This document shows, piece after piece, positions 26,537 to 38,382 of a stretch of 64,000 nucleotides of DNA. A program made the translations under genes and the position numbers. Below the pieces are notes generated by a model. It was not told the DNA's origin. It ran no database searches and saw only the letters and a program-made list of their open reading frames with translations. The stretch comes from Cunninghamella blakesleeana (taxonomy: Eukaryota > Mucoromycota > Mucoromycetes > Mucorales > Cunninghamellaceae), in the NCBI GenBank assembly GCA_017871115.1, contig JAFCIZ010000003.1, forward strand, positions 125,001-189,000. Reading direction: 5' to 3'. Position 1 is the stretch's first letter. Each line of letters begins with the position of its first letter.

Positions 26537-27129
26537 CCCTGATAAAATAACAAAAGTAAATAATATAAATCTTTATATCAAAAAGAGTTATTCCCTTCTA
26601 TTTTATTAAAAACAATCGTCGTATTTATATTTTTTAGAGGATCTAGTACTATTTTGATTATTATTAACATTTATAATACTATTCTATAAAAATCATAAAA
26701 GCGAAAAGGATTTAATAAAATTAAGGAAAGGTTTAAAAAGAATAAGTTATACAAAAGGACAAGTGAAGAAAAAGGAAAGAGGAGAAATAAAAATAAAAAT
26801 AAATAAAAAATAATAAAAATGTATATTTTTTAAATCCCGATTGTAAGAGGATTTATTTTGATTTTCCAGTGTTGGGTTTAAATTTTCGTTTTTGTTTCCT
26901 TTCTTTTTCTTCAAAACTATTTTCTTTTTCTTTGTTATTGTTGTATTTGTCATATTAAAACATATTATTCAACTAATACTAATATAATATCAACATCATA
27001 ATTATTTATTATAAGATTCCATTTATTTAAATAATATACTACACTATACTATACTATATACTAAGTAACACATAAACAGGGATGACGGTAGCACCATATT
27101 CCTTATTATTATTATTATATAATCAACCC
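26537..27129. other. Spacer between the inverted LTR-like copies
   Basis: This is 593 bp of AT-rich sequence without a coding frame, primer-binding site or transposon motif that I can recognise. Confidence 0.5.
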
Positions 27130-27537
27130 TGTTGAATTTATCAATTCAAAATTATACAAAAAATTAAAAACAAAGAAATATTGTGAAACTTTTGGTTAAC
27201 CTTTATTCAAATGTAAAAGACAAGGGTTGTATTTATACCTTTTAGTGGATTGGTGACACTGGGCTTAGTTTATATGATATAATATGAAAATAGAATTATA
27301 AAGTTATCTAGTAAAGGTAACGTGAATTAGAATGGAGTTTAAAGTGTGTCTATGGTAATGGATCTGCGGGATTAGAAGATTTAAAGTTATAGCAATGCAT
27401 AAGCTAATAGGAATAGATCATTTTGTATCAGGTACACAGTAGTGATTTTATAATAAATATCAAATATTTCATGTGTATTATAAGTGTATTATAGTTATGA
27501 AGTCATTTAATATTGTTATTATATGGTAAATACAACA
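27130..27537 (-). mobile_element. LTR-like sequence, right copy, inverted
   Basis: The reverse complement of 26126-26536, with scattered substitutions and a 3-bp length difference. On the plus strand it reads TGTTGAATTTATC at the start and GGTAAATACAACA at the end. Its right end abuts, or cuts, the coding sequence of a Tc1 transposase. Confidence 0.65.
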
Positions 27538-28251
27538 TCAATGAACTTTTTTTCCGCCATTAAGAAGAAGAAGCCTTTGTTGGGCGCCAGGCACATGAAG
27601 GCGAGGTTTGACTGGGCGAAACGACACCAACATTGGACCATCGATGATTGGAGAAGAGTCATCTTCTCAGATGAGACCAAAATCAACATTTGGGGGTCAG
27701 ATGAGTGCAAGTACTACTGGTCAAGACCTGATGATGATCTCAAGCCGCATCATATCGATGTTACTGTCAAGCATGGTGGTGGAAGCCTGATGATGTGGGG
27801 TTGTATGACCTACTATGGACCTGGATATGCATGTCAAGTATACGATGGGACCATGAAATCGGAGGATTATATTCACATCTTGGATACAAGCCTGCGTGAC
27901 ACTATGGAGTACTATGGTCTGGACTGGTCAGAGATGTATTTTCAAGACGATAATGCACCCAATCACCGTTCCGTTGCCACCAAAAGATGGATCCAGGACC
28001 AAGGCATCGTTGTTCTAGAAGATTGGCCTGCTCGGAGCCCAGATTTGAATCCAATTGAGCACCTGTGGCATCATCTCAAGCTCAAACTTAGTGTCTATGA
28101 GAAGAAGGCCAAAGGTGTCCATGAACTTTGGGAAAGATGTGATAAAGAGTGGAATACATTCACCAAGGATGAGTGTAGAAGGTATATTGACAGCATGCCA
28201 AAGAGAATCAAGGCTGTGATTGACGCTAAAGGTGGGTCAACAAGGTATTAG
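27538..28251 (+). pseudogene. Tc1/mariner transposase, C-terminal two thirds (B1)
   Basis: The frame begins inside the family B motif SMNFFSAIKKKKPLL (about residue 105 of the complete 340-residue copy at 59841-60863) and runs to a normal stop. The DDE residues are all present: VIFSDETK (first D), YFQDDNAPNH (second D) and DLNPIEHLW (E). The N-terminal helix-turn-helix domain is missing, so it should not bind its ends. GC content is higher than the surroundings. The frame is otherwise undamaged, so the truncation is the main lesion. Confidence 0.9.
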
Positions 28252-28479
28252 TGATAGATTTTAGAGAAGGAAAAAATTGTTCACGTAACCCCTTCCTCTT
28301 TATAACGCTCTCATTTCTTATATTAATAATAAACTCCGCCTATGTTACACATCAAAATAAACCTGTTTAACGTGGCTTTCAAATACTGTATTTGGCTTTG
28401 TGCTACTACTAACCGTTGTTGAGATATAAGCGAAAAAGTGAAAAAGTGAGTAACACGTGAACAATTTTTTCACCCACTG
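27538..28479 (+). mobile_element. Tc1-like element, family B relative, 5'-truncated (B1)
   Basis: Only the 3' two thirds remain. The right end reads GTGAACAATTTTTTCACCCACTG followed by TA, a diverged version of the family B end at 61277. The left part is lost at the LTR-like copy that ends at 27537. Confidence 0.85.
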
Positions 28480-28481
28480 TA

Positions 28482-29702
28482 CTCGACAATTTTTATTTTA
28501 TTTTTGAAAAATCAGTTAATAACAAGTTAATTTTAAATAAAAGAACTTATATTATAACCAATAAGTCTATTAACTCATCTTTTTAGCTAAAGATTATTTT
28601 TATTTTATATTAATATTGTTGATTACTATCCAATATTACTTTTGTCGACAATGGTGATACCAATGGCGCTCCTTAAAACTAGTACTGCTTTTTGGAGTAG
28701 CTACTCCTGGAGTAGCCGCTCTTGGAGTGGCCACTCCATACGATAGTCACTTTCATCTCTTTTCCCTACTCTCAATATACTTTGAATAATTTTTTAAATT
28801 TTTTTTTTTAATATAAATAGAACCAATTTTTTTCTCTTTCTTTCTCTTAAATTGTCAAATTTTTATAATAAATTATTATCTACTAAATAATTATTGAACT
28901 TGTCCACTTTATAAAACAAACTTTATAATTTTAAATTTTTTTATTTTAACTTACTATAACATATTCAATTATTGAACTTATCTATTTTTTATTTAACAAA
29001 TTATTTTATTTTTATTTTATTTTTACTTTATAATATTTTATATTATTATATACTATCTTATTTTATAATATTTATTTACTTAAATATTCTATACTACTGA
29101 TCTAAATCATTTAAACTCTTTACTACTTATTTTACTCGGCGGTCATTAAACTTTTGCTTTAATCCTGCTTATATTTTACTTATAATCTTTATTTTATTTT
29201 CTTTTATTTTTTTTTATTTTATTTTATTTTTTTAATTTTCTATTCCTTTATATTAAGTCGTTCTACTTATAAAACAGGAACTGGTGCTCACTGGAAACTT
29301 ATTATATACTCCAAATATAACTTATAATACTCATTCCTCATTTCAAAAATAAATCTTAACCAAAAACCCACATAACACTTTATATTATTTTATTATAATA
29401 ATCGTTGATCTTTATCCGATATTATACTTATTTTATTTTAATTTTATTACTTTGTCTATATAATTGTTGATCTTTATCCAATTATATAATTTATTTTATT
29501 TTAAACTATCAATCTAAACTAAGTTGTATCTACTTATAAAACAAGATACTGGTGCTCACTGACAACTAAACTAAACTACAAAGCTATCTACTTTCCAAAA
29601 CTATAAAAGGAAATTCTACTTTTACAACAACCAAAAATTTACACAACAATACTCATTCCTCATTTAAAAAAAATAAATCTTAAACAAAAACCCACACAAC
29701 AA
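28482..29702 (+). mobile_element. Older LTR remnant, split by a solo LTR
   Basis: The pieces 28482-28642 and 29382-29702 look like one LTR of the same broad family as elements 1 and 2. The right piece has the ACTGGTGCTCACTG motif, a CATTCCTCATTT block and a terminal AACCCACACAACA, as in the intact LTRs. The left edge coincides with the B1 transposon end, so its true start is uncertain. Confidence 0.5.
28643..29377 (+). mobile_element. Solo LTR of the element 2 family
   Basis: It begins TGTCGACAATGGTGATACC and ends AACCCACATAACA, matching the 5' LTR of element 2 (49823-50586) except for a variable internal block. CTTT flanks it on both sides (28639-28642 and 29378-29381). No internal retroelement sequence remains, so it is a recombination-derived solo LTR that had inserted into an older LTR. 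Confidence 0.85.
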
Positions 29703-29708
29703 AACTCT

Positions 29709-30444
29709 TGTCGTCCAAGCGGATGATGTTGGCGGTGATTAAATTATTTTTTTTTTTCACAACCAAAGTTCTACAACCAAAGTTCTACAACCAAAGTTCT
29801 ACAACCTAATTCCTACAACCAAATTCCTACAACTTAATTCCTACAACCAAAGTTCTACAACCAAATTCCTACAACCTTTTTCCTCTTTCTCTCCCTAAAA
29901 AATTTATTTTTTGTTTTAATATAAATAGGAAAGAATATTTCTCTTTCTCTTTTGTTTTTTTTCTTTGTCAAATATAAACATAATATTTTTAAATAATACT
30001 TTATATAATAAATATTTTATTTGTCCAAACCAATTTTTTTATTTTATTTTAACTTTATACTAATTTCTTAATTGAAATCATTTTTATTACTATAACAAAT
30101 ATATTTTATTTCTTAAGTGAAATCTCTTTTTATTTATATACAACATATATAAACTTTTATATTTTATTTTTAATTTTATTATTACTTTATTTGATTATTA
30201 CTCTTTTTATATAATAATCTACTCTCTGACTTTTAAATTCATTTGCATATACTTTTGAATTTTTTTTGAATATTTTTATTTTATATTATCTTTTTACCTT
30301 TTTACTTTTACATTATATTAAGTCGTTCTACTTGTAAAACAAGAACTGGTGCTCACTGGAATTATCTTATTTATAATTAATATAAATACAAACTCTCTTA
30401 TTTTATTTTAACAAAAATAACTCTTACCAAAAACACACACAACA
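29709..30444 (+). repeat. 5' LTR of element 1
   Basis: 736 bp, from TGTCGTCCAAGCGG to ACACACACAACA. It includes three consecutive copies of a 14-bp ACCAAAGTTCTACA unit and related units (29757-29880), TATA-like ATATAAATAGG, and the ACTGGTGCTCACTGG motif near its end. Confidence 0.88.
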
Positions 30445-30448
30445 TATT

Positions 30449-30466
30449 TGGTGCTCACTGGCGGGG
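30449..30466 (+). promoter_or_regulatory. Putative primer-binding site, element 1
   Basis: TGGTGCTCACTGGCGGGG begins 5 nt after the LTR end. A tRNA 3' end would pair with the leading TGG. Element 2 has TGGTGCTCACTGTCGGGG at the same place. The tRNA is not identified. Confidence 0.55.
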
Positions 30467-30589
30467 AAACTTCAAAAAACTACAGGGAAAACTTTAAAAA
30501 TTACTAAGAAAAATTACAAAACTATTATATTCTGCAAGTACACACTTTGAAGTTTATTCATTTTAAAACTGAAGATTATCAACTATAAA

Positions 30590-31747
30590 ATGTCTTACGA
30601 TTATACCGCGTTGGCTCAAGAACAACCTTTGCTCAAGCTCATTCCTAAACTCATTCCTTTTACTGGAGGTGAACGTGAAGACTTTCGCCACTTCAAACAA
30701 ATGCTGGAAACTTATTTAGAACTTACAAATACTACAAGCGACTCAAGGAAACTAGCCATATTAAGAACACAAGTACACAAGTCTGCAAAAACTTATTTGG
30801 ACTGTCTCAAGGATCAATACAAGGATTCTTTAACTTTTGATATTGTTATGACGGCTTTTGAAACAAAATTCGTTACTGCTGAACTTTTAGAATCTTACAA
30901 ACTAATGCTAAACGAAATGAAACAAGGTACCGAGGAACATCCAAGGGACTTTTATTCAAGATTACAAGAAGTTGCTAGATTAGCTAAAAAAGAAGATGAT
31001 GATATTATTCTTATGCGATTCAGATATGGATTGAATCCTAATATTAGTAAACATTGCATTGCTCTTGCTTCTATAACTGCTGAACAATGGTTAAAAAATG
31101 CTGAAGCTTGGTGGTCAGCTAACAAATCAATGAATTATGGAATGATAAACAACCGTACAACTGAACATGAACAATTATTGTACCCTGGTTACGCTATGGA
31201 TAGAAATACAATTGATAATCCACATAATAATATTAATTCATTTAATGTTATGGAGTTTAGTAAAAACGAATCAGTTACAAATTTATCTTCAAACTCTGAC
31301 CCAATAGTAAAACTTTTAGAACGATTGGTTCTTAATGTTGAGACTATGGAAAAGAATGTGAATGACAAAATTGAACAGATTCAGCATACTAAAAAACAAA
31401 CTAAAAATAATGATAATATGTCTAGTGATGATATAATCAAACTTGTACGTTCTGAATTAGCTAAATCTAATGGTCCAATTAATAATTCAAATAATAATAA
31501 TTATAATAGACATAACAATCAATACAACAATAAAAGATTCTATCGTCAACAACAGAAAAATCAAGATTATCATAATAATAATTATTATAATGATAAACAA
31601 CCACCTCAACCTCAACAATATAATGATTATTACAATTCAGCTCAGAACTTATCTAATTCTCAACAAGTTCCAATTCAACAATATCAACAACAGCAATCTC
31701 ATCAACAATATAATCAACAATATGATAACCAACAATCAAAAAACTAG
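30590..31747 (+). CDS. gag: Gag protein of element 1
   Basis: 385 residues, starting MSYDYTALAQEQPLLKLIP. The central region has the retrotransposon gag pattern: FTGGEREDFRHFKQMLETYL, then EHPRDFYSRLQEVARLAKKED and MRFRYGLNP. From about residue 295 the tail is N/Q/Y-rich. No CCHC zinc knuckle is present, so RNA packaging must rely on other features, perhaps the basic N/Q-rich tail. The frame ends TAG at 31745-31747, immediately after the slippery AAAAAAC. No Tc1 insertion hits gag. Confidence 0.92.
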   Translation: MSYDYTALAQEQPLLKLIPKLIPFTGGEREDFRHFKQMLETYLELTNTTSDSRKLAILRTQVHKSAKTYLDCLKDQYKDSLTFDIVMTAFETKFVTAELLESYKLMLNEMKQGTEEHPRDFYSRLQEVARLAKKEDDDIILMRFRYGLNPNISKHCIALASITAEQWLKNAEAWWSANKSMNYGMINNRTTEHEQLLYPGYAMDRNTIDNPHNNINSFNVMEFSKNESVTNLSSNSDPIVKLLERLVLNVETMEKNVNDKIEQIQHTKKQTKNNDNMSSDDIIKLVRSELAKSNGPINNSNNNNYNRHNNQYNNKRFYRQQQKNQDYHNNNYYNDKQPPQPQQYNDYYNSAQNLSNSQQVPIQQYQQQQSHQQYNQQYDNQQSKN

Positions 31748-31784
31748 ATAGGGCAATTGTTAATAATGGTCAATTGGCAGTCCC
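31738..31784 (+). promoter_or_regulatory. Programmed -1 frameshift signal, element 1 gag/pol
   Basis: TCA AAA AAC TAG in the gag frame is the canonical A_AAA_AAC heptamer (31738-31744) directly before the gag stop. Sliding back one base reads AAA AAA CTA GAT into the pol frame, which is open. Six nt after the heptamer, GGGCAATTG (31751-31759) can pair with CAATTG (31771-31776) plus CCC (31782-31784). Element 2 has the same arrangement with a different loop. Confidence 0.75.
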
Positions 31785-32542
31785 TGATAATAAATCCATT
31801 AATAAAAATAAACAACAAAATATAAATAACCAACAAAATATAAATAATCAACATCATATGGATACTCAACAAAAAATAAATAATACACAAAAAAATCAAC
31901 AAAATACAAGTAATATGGATAACCATCAAAACATGAATGTTTTATTAAATAATGAAGAAATAGAAGATGAATATAATTATGGACCGCATATAAATAATCA
32001 TGATTTATATGCTGCAAGAATAGAAAAACCTCCTGTTGTTAAACATCATGAAACATCAGCAAAAACAAAAAGGGTTACAGAAAAATCAAGATCAGCTAAA
32101 AGAATCAGAATGGATGATGAAATTACAGATAAAGATTTAGAAAAAGAAGAAATGATGGATGATATCGATATCGTTACACTTGATACAACAACTATTCCAT
32201 CTAATCATAATAAAATATCTGAAAATAATGATAAACCCAAAAGAAAAAGATCACCTCCTGCAACTATTGATATAGAATATGATATTATTAAAGATGTATT
32301 CAAACAAAAAGCTAACATAGAAGTTGGAGATTTAATAAAATCATCACATCATTTAAGAAAACAACTATTAACAGCATGTAAACCTAAAAGAAGATCAGTA
32401 AAAAATAAATTGGATCAACAAATAACAGAATCATCACACTTAAATACATTAGATAATGAAGATGTAATAACAACTGCAGCTTACACTAATTTAATTATAG
32501 AAAATAAAAAAGTCAAAGTATTAATTGATAGTGGAGCAGCTA

Positions 32543-34222
32543 CAGTGGCTTCCAGAAGTGTTCGAATGTTTTCGTTTTTTTTATAAAATCAATTGTATCA
32601 ATAAAACTTATTATTTAACCATGCATGATTTATACATCAATCGAAAGCCCTATTGATTGGCTTTCATATGAATATATTTATATGCATTTCCATATTTGGG
32701 TTGCGGAGTAAATGGTGTTTGAAAATTATTGGCACATTCGAACAGTTGTGTTGCGATACCAAAAAAATTAAAAATATAATTAAAACACAATATAAATGGT
32801 ACAAAAAGTCTTTATTTAATAATCAATCCAATAGCCCTTTGCTTTTATTACATCATTACAACGTTTAGGCATTGTTTCTATTACTTTTTTACAATCTTCA
32901 GCCGTGATTGTATTCCATACTTCCTGAGTACGGTCCCACAAGTCTAACATCCCTTTTGGTGGTGTAGTATAGTTGCTAAAGAGTCTGTTTTTCACCAAAG
33001 CCCATATATTCTCAATGGGATTCAAGTCAGGTGACTGTGCAGGCCATTCCATTACCGAAAAAGGCTGGTTTTCCAAGTATTCTTTGACTGTTTTGGCAGT
33101 GTGTTTTGGATCGTTATCTTGTTGAAAGACCATTTTGCTTTGATCCATGCCATACCAGTCAAATGTATGCACTAATTCATGCTCCAAAATAGCTTGGTAG
33201 AGTTCCTTATCTAAAACTGTATCAATTTTAGTCATGTAACCCGGGCCATCGTACGAAATGCATCCCCAAACCATTATATTTCCACCACCATGTTTGACTG
33301 TTTGCTTGACATGTTTAGGTTGAAGCTTTTCCTCGGCCCTTTTCCAAGCATAGCGGCGTCCATCCGATCCAAAACGATTAATTTTGGTTTCGTCTGACCA
33401 AATGACACGACTCCAGTCATCTAAAGTCTAATCTTTGTGTGCTTTTGCCCAAGCTAAACGAGCTTTAACATTTTTGGCACTGAGGAGAGGTTTCTTTGGC
33501 TTGACAAAGGACCCTAATCCTTTTTCTTTAAGTGCTCTACGGACTGTTTGAGCACTTATATCGATTTCCAAATGTTCCTTTAATGCCTTCTGCACCTCAG
33601 TAGCATTACTTTTACCTCCTTTGGTCACTTGATGTACACAAAAGGACTTGTCTCTACCAGTGAGCTTGGATACAGCACCACCAACAGCCATAGGAATCTC
33701 CCGTTCAAGACCTGCAGAGTACTTGTGGACAGTTGTACAACTTACACCAACATCCTTTGCTACTTGACGCATAGATTTACCTTGTTTGAGAAGGTTAATG
33801 ACTTGGTTCTTAATGGAATTTTGAATAGGACGCATGTTGATAACAGATCACTAAAAAATGGACAATATTGATATAAAAAATATATAAAAAATAGAACATT
33901 AGCTATAGATTTGAACTAAGAAAGTGCGAAACAGGTTTATTCTAACATTTTATAGGTTATTTTATACTCTATTATTGTTTTATTACAAGTTGTGGTATTT
34001 TTTTGGCATCGCAACACAACTGTTCGAATGTGCCAATAATTTTCAAACACCATTTACTCCGCAACCCAAATATGGAAATGCATATAAATATATTCATATG
34101 AAAGCCAATCAATAGGGCTTTCGATTGATGTATAAATCATGCATGGTTAAATAATAAGTTTTATTGATACAATTGATTTTATAAAAAAAACGAAAACATT
34201 CGAACACTTCTGGAAGCCACTG
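32543..34222 (-). mobile_element. Tc1-like family A copy A1 (lineage I)
   Basis: 1680 bp between duplicated TA (32541-32542 and 34223-34224), with terminal repeats of about 226 bp beginning CAGTGGCTTCCAGAAGTGTT. The insertion lies in the protease DSGA-A codons of element 1. The transposase is on the minus strand. Confidence 0.95.
32816..33835 (-). pseudogene. Transposase of A1, nonsense at codon 136
   Basis: A Tc1/mariner transposase of 339 codons with helix-turn-helix VGVSCTTVHKYSAGL and DD34E residues in WSDETKINRFG, FQQDNDPKH and NPIENIW. Codon 136 (Trp in A3, A4, A5 and A7) is TAG, just after AHKD. The remaining frame is open. Asp148, the first catalytic residue, is kept. Confidence 0.93.
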
Positions 34223-35731
34223 TAAATCATGTATGTCAAAAGCAATGATGAAGCTATTAGGATTAGAAATAGATGCACCTTCTACTAACATATTTGTATT
34301 AGGAAATGGAACAAAACAACCAACCTTAGGTATTGTACATGATGTTAATATACAAGTAACACCTGATATAAATATACCGGTCAATATGGAAGTATTACCC
34401 AGATGTCCTGCCCATATAGTTCTTGGTAATAATTGGTTAAGTCATGTACAAGCTCTCCTTAATTTTAAAACAAGTACTCTAAAGGTTACATACAAACATA
34501 AAATAGCTGAACTACCTATTATATTTCTAAAATCAACTGATAGACCACTCATATCAATTAAATCTATTAATGGAAATTATCAACAAGACAACAAGATTGC
34601 AATTAATGAAAAAGAAACTTTAGATGAAAGTGATACTGATATAACAGACCTTGAAACAGATGAAGAAGAATGGGAACATGATGAACATTCTGACGAAGAT
34701 GAAGATGATTATTATAATATTACAACAATAGAAAATAATTTAAAAATACAACAAGATGATGATACAACAACTATTACAACAGGAAAAGATGGATTAACTG
34801 TACCACCGTATTCAATATGTCAAATACAAATCGATTCTAATAAAGATATACATACAACTACAAGCAACATATTAAATGAATCAAAAATAAAAAATAATTA
34901 TGATCACACAACAATAAATTTAATTAATAAGTCTGATAATAATATGGATCTACCACCTAATCAAATCATTAGTGAATTTTTTAATTTAGATGAAAATGGG
35001 AATAATGAAGGTATAGAAGGATACAATTTAGTAGACCAGCTTAGTCCATATAAAACATATATAGAATTTAATAATATTGAAACAGATATTAAAGAAGACA
35101 CTTTGGATGAATCTTTTAAAAATAAACTACAACTTGGAAATATACCAATAGAATACAAAATAAAATTTTGGAAATTAATACAACATTATCAAGATGTATT
35201 CGATTGGAATAATGACAAGATGGGACATACTACTCTTCTTGAACATGAAATAATATTAAAACAAGATGCAATGCCAATACGACATAGACCTTATCGTATG
35301 AGTCCTATGGAACAAGAATATTTAAAAACAGAATTGGATCGTTTATGTGAATTTGGAATAATAAAACCAGCAAATACTCCTTATACTGCTCCTATAATTT
35401 TAGTTAAAAAGAAGAATGGTGATTATAGAATGGTAGTTGATTATAGAAAACTTAATGCTCAAACTAAAGTAGATGCATATCCTTTACCAAGAATAGATGA
35501 TCTAATTGATGAAATTGGTGTATCAAGAATATTTTCTGCTTTGGATCTTAGATCAGGATTCCATCAAGTACCTATGAAAGAAAATAGTAAAGAATTAACT
35601 GGTTTTGTCACCAAGTTTGGAACTTATCAATATGAAATGTTACCTATGGGTTTAGTAAATAGTCCAGCTACCTTTCAACGTTTAATAGATATATGCTTTA
35701 AGACTATGATCAATAAATGTTTAGTAGCATA

Positions 35732-37411
35732 CAGTGGCTTCCAGAAGTGTTCGAATGTTTTCGTTTTTTTTATAAAATCAATTGTATCAATAAAACTTAT
35801 TATTTAACCATGCATGATTTATACATCAATCGAAAGCCCTATTGATTGGCTTTCATATGAATATATTTATATGCATTTCCATATTTGGGTTGCGGAGTAA
35901 ATGGTGTTTGAAAATTATTGGCACATTCGAACAGTTGTGTTGCGATGCCAAAAAAATACCACAACTTGTAATAAAACAATAATAGAGTATAAAATAACCT
36001 ATAAAATGTTAGAATAAACCTGTTTCGCACTTTCTTAGTTCAAATCTATAGCTAATATTCTATTTTTTATATATTTTTTATATCAATATTGTCCATTTTT
36101 TAGTGATCTGTTATCAACATGCGTCCTATTCAAAATTCCATTAAGAACCAAGTCATTAACCTTCTCAAACAAGGTAAATCTATGCGTCAAGTAGCAAAGG
36201 ATGTTGGTGTAAGTTGTACAACTGTCCACAAGTACTCTGCAGGTCTTGAACGGGAGATTCCTATGGCTGTTGGTGGTGCTGTATCCAAGCTCACTGGTAG
36301 AGACAAGTCCTTTTGTGTACATCAAGTGACCAAAGGAGGTAAAAGTAATGCTACTGAGGTGCAGAAGGCATTAAAGGAACATTTGGAAATCGATATAAGT
36401 GCTCAAACAGTCCGTAGAGCACTTAAAGAAAAAGGATTAGGGTCCTTTGTCAAGCCAAAGAAACCTCTCCTCAGTGCCAAAAATGTTAAAGCTCGTTTAG
36501 CTTGGGCAAAAGCACACAAATATTAGACTTTAGATGACTGGAGTCGTGTCATTTGGTCAGACGAAACCAAAATTAATCGTTTTGGATCGGATGGACGCCG
36601 CTATGCTTGGAAAAGGGCCGAGGAAAAGCTTCAACCTAAACATGTCAAGCAAACAGTCAAACATGGTGGTGGAAATATAATGGTTTGGGGATGCATTTCG
36701 TACGATGGCCCGGGTTACATGACTAAAATTGATACAGTTTTAGATAAGGAACTCTACCAAGCTATTTTGGAGCATGAATTAGTGCATACATTTGACTGGT
36801 ATGGCATGGATCAAAGCAAAATGGTCTTTCAACAAGATAACGATCCAAAACACACTGCCAAAACAGTCAAAGAATACTTGGAAAACCAGCCTTTTTCGGT
36901 AATGGAATGGCCTGCACAGTCACCTGACTTGAATCCCATTGAGAATATATGGGCTTTGGTGAAAAACAGACTCTTTAGCAACTATACTACACCACCAAAA
37001 GGGATGTTAGACTTGTGGGACCGTACTCAGGAAGTATGGAATACAATCACGGCTGAAGATTGTAAAAAAGTGATAGAAACAATGCCTAAACGTTGTAATG
37101 ATGTAATAAAAGCAAAGGGCTATTGGATTGATTATTAAATAAAGACTTTTTATACCATTTATATTGTGTTTTAATTATATTTTTAATTTTTTTGGTATCG
37201 CAACACAACTGTTCGAATGTGCCAATAATTTTCAAACACCATTTACTCCGCAACCCAAATATGGAAATGCATATAAATATATTCATATGAAAGCCAATCA
37301 ATAGGGCTTTCGATTGATGTATAAATCATGCATGGTTAAATAATAAGTTTTATTGATACAATTGATTTTATAAAAAAAACGAAAACATTCGAACACTTCT
37401 GGAAGCCACTG
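35732..37411 (+). mobile_element. Tc1-like family A copy A2 (lineage I)
   Basis: 1680 bp with TA at 35730-35731 and 37412-37413. It is inserted in the Tyr codon of the YIDD box of element 1 RT. Its ends carry GTGTTCGAATG, the lineage I motif. Confidence 0.95.
36119..37138 (+). pseudogene. Transposase of A2, nonsense at codon 136
   Basis: The same 339-codon frame as A1, with TAG at codon 136 and an additional Asp135 to Tyr change (AHKY-stop). The HTH is SCTTVHK and Asp148 is present. Its sequence is nearly identical to A6, which shares both changes. Confidence 0.93.
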
Positions 37412-38382
37412 TATATTGATGACCTTAATGTACACTCGAATAATTTGGATCAACATTTATTGGATTTAGAAGAATTATTTAAATGTGCAAGACTTGGCGG
37501 ATTATTATTCAATATTGAAAAATGTGTATTCTTTAAAGATGAATTGAAGTTCCTTGGATATATTATTACTAAAGATGGAATAAAAACTGATCCTACAAAA
37601 ATAGAAAAAGTAAAGAATTATCCTATTCCAACTACAGTCAAGCAAATAAGAGGATTCATTGGATTAGCTTCTTATTATAGAAGGTTTATACAAAACTTTG
37701 CTGCTATTGCAAGACCTCTACATAATGTCACTAAAACAAAAAAGAAAACACCTTGGACTGCTGAAACAACAAAATCTTTTGAATTATTAAAACAAAAATT
37801 AACTGAAGCACCTATATTGAAAAGAGCTGATTATAACAAACCATTTATTATCGTTTGTGATGCTTCTACAGATGGACTTGGAACTATATTATCACAATTG
37901 GATGAAGAAGGTCTAGAACATCCTGTTATATATGCTAGTCGTGGTTTAAAAGAAAGTGAAGCAAATTATAGTGCAACTAAGTTAGAATGTTTGGCTCTTA
38001 CAGTGGCTTCCAGAAGTGATCGAATGTTTTCGTTTTTTTTATAAAATCAATTGTATCAATAAAACTTACTATTCAACCATGCATGATTTATACATCAATC
38101 GAAAGCCCTATTGATTGGCTTTCTTGTGAATACATTTATACCCATTTCCATATTTGGGTTGCGGAGTAAATGGTGTTTGAAAATTATTGGTACATTCGAT
38201 CACTTGTGTTGCGATGCCAAAAAAATACCACAACTTGTAATAAAACAATAATAGAGTATAAAATAACCTATAAAATGTTATAATAAACCTGTTTCGCACT
38301 TTCTTAGTTCAAATCTATAGCTAATATTCTATTTTTTATATATTTTTTATATCAATATTGTCCATTTTTTAGTGATCTGTTA

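Noticed and set aside
27523..27540. ATG start for the B1 transposase within the LTR-like copy (MVNTTSMNFF)
   Set aside because: The first codons come from the LTR-like sequence; homology to family B begins only at SMNFF.
33629..33871. Open frames of 60-105 codons antisense to the Tc1 transposases
   Set aside because: They are shadows of the transposase frames and recur only because the elements are repeated.
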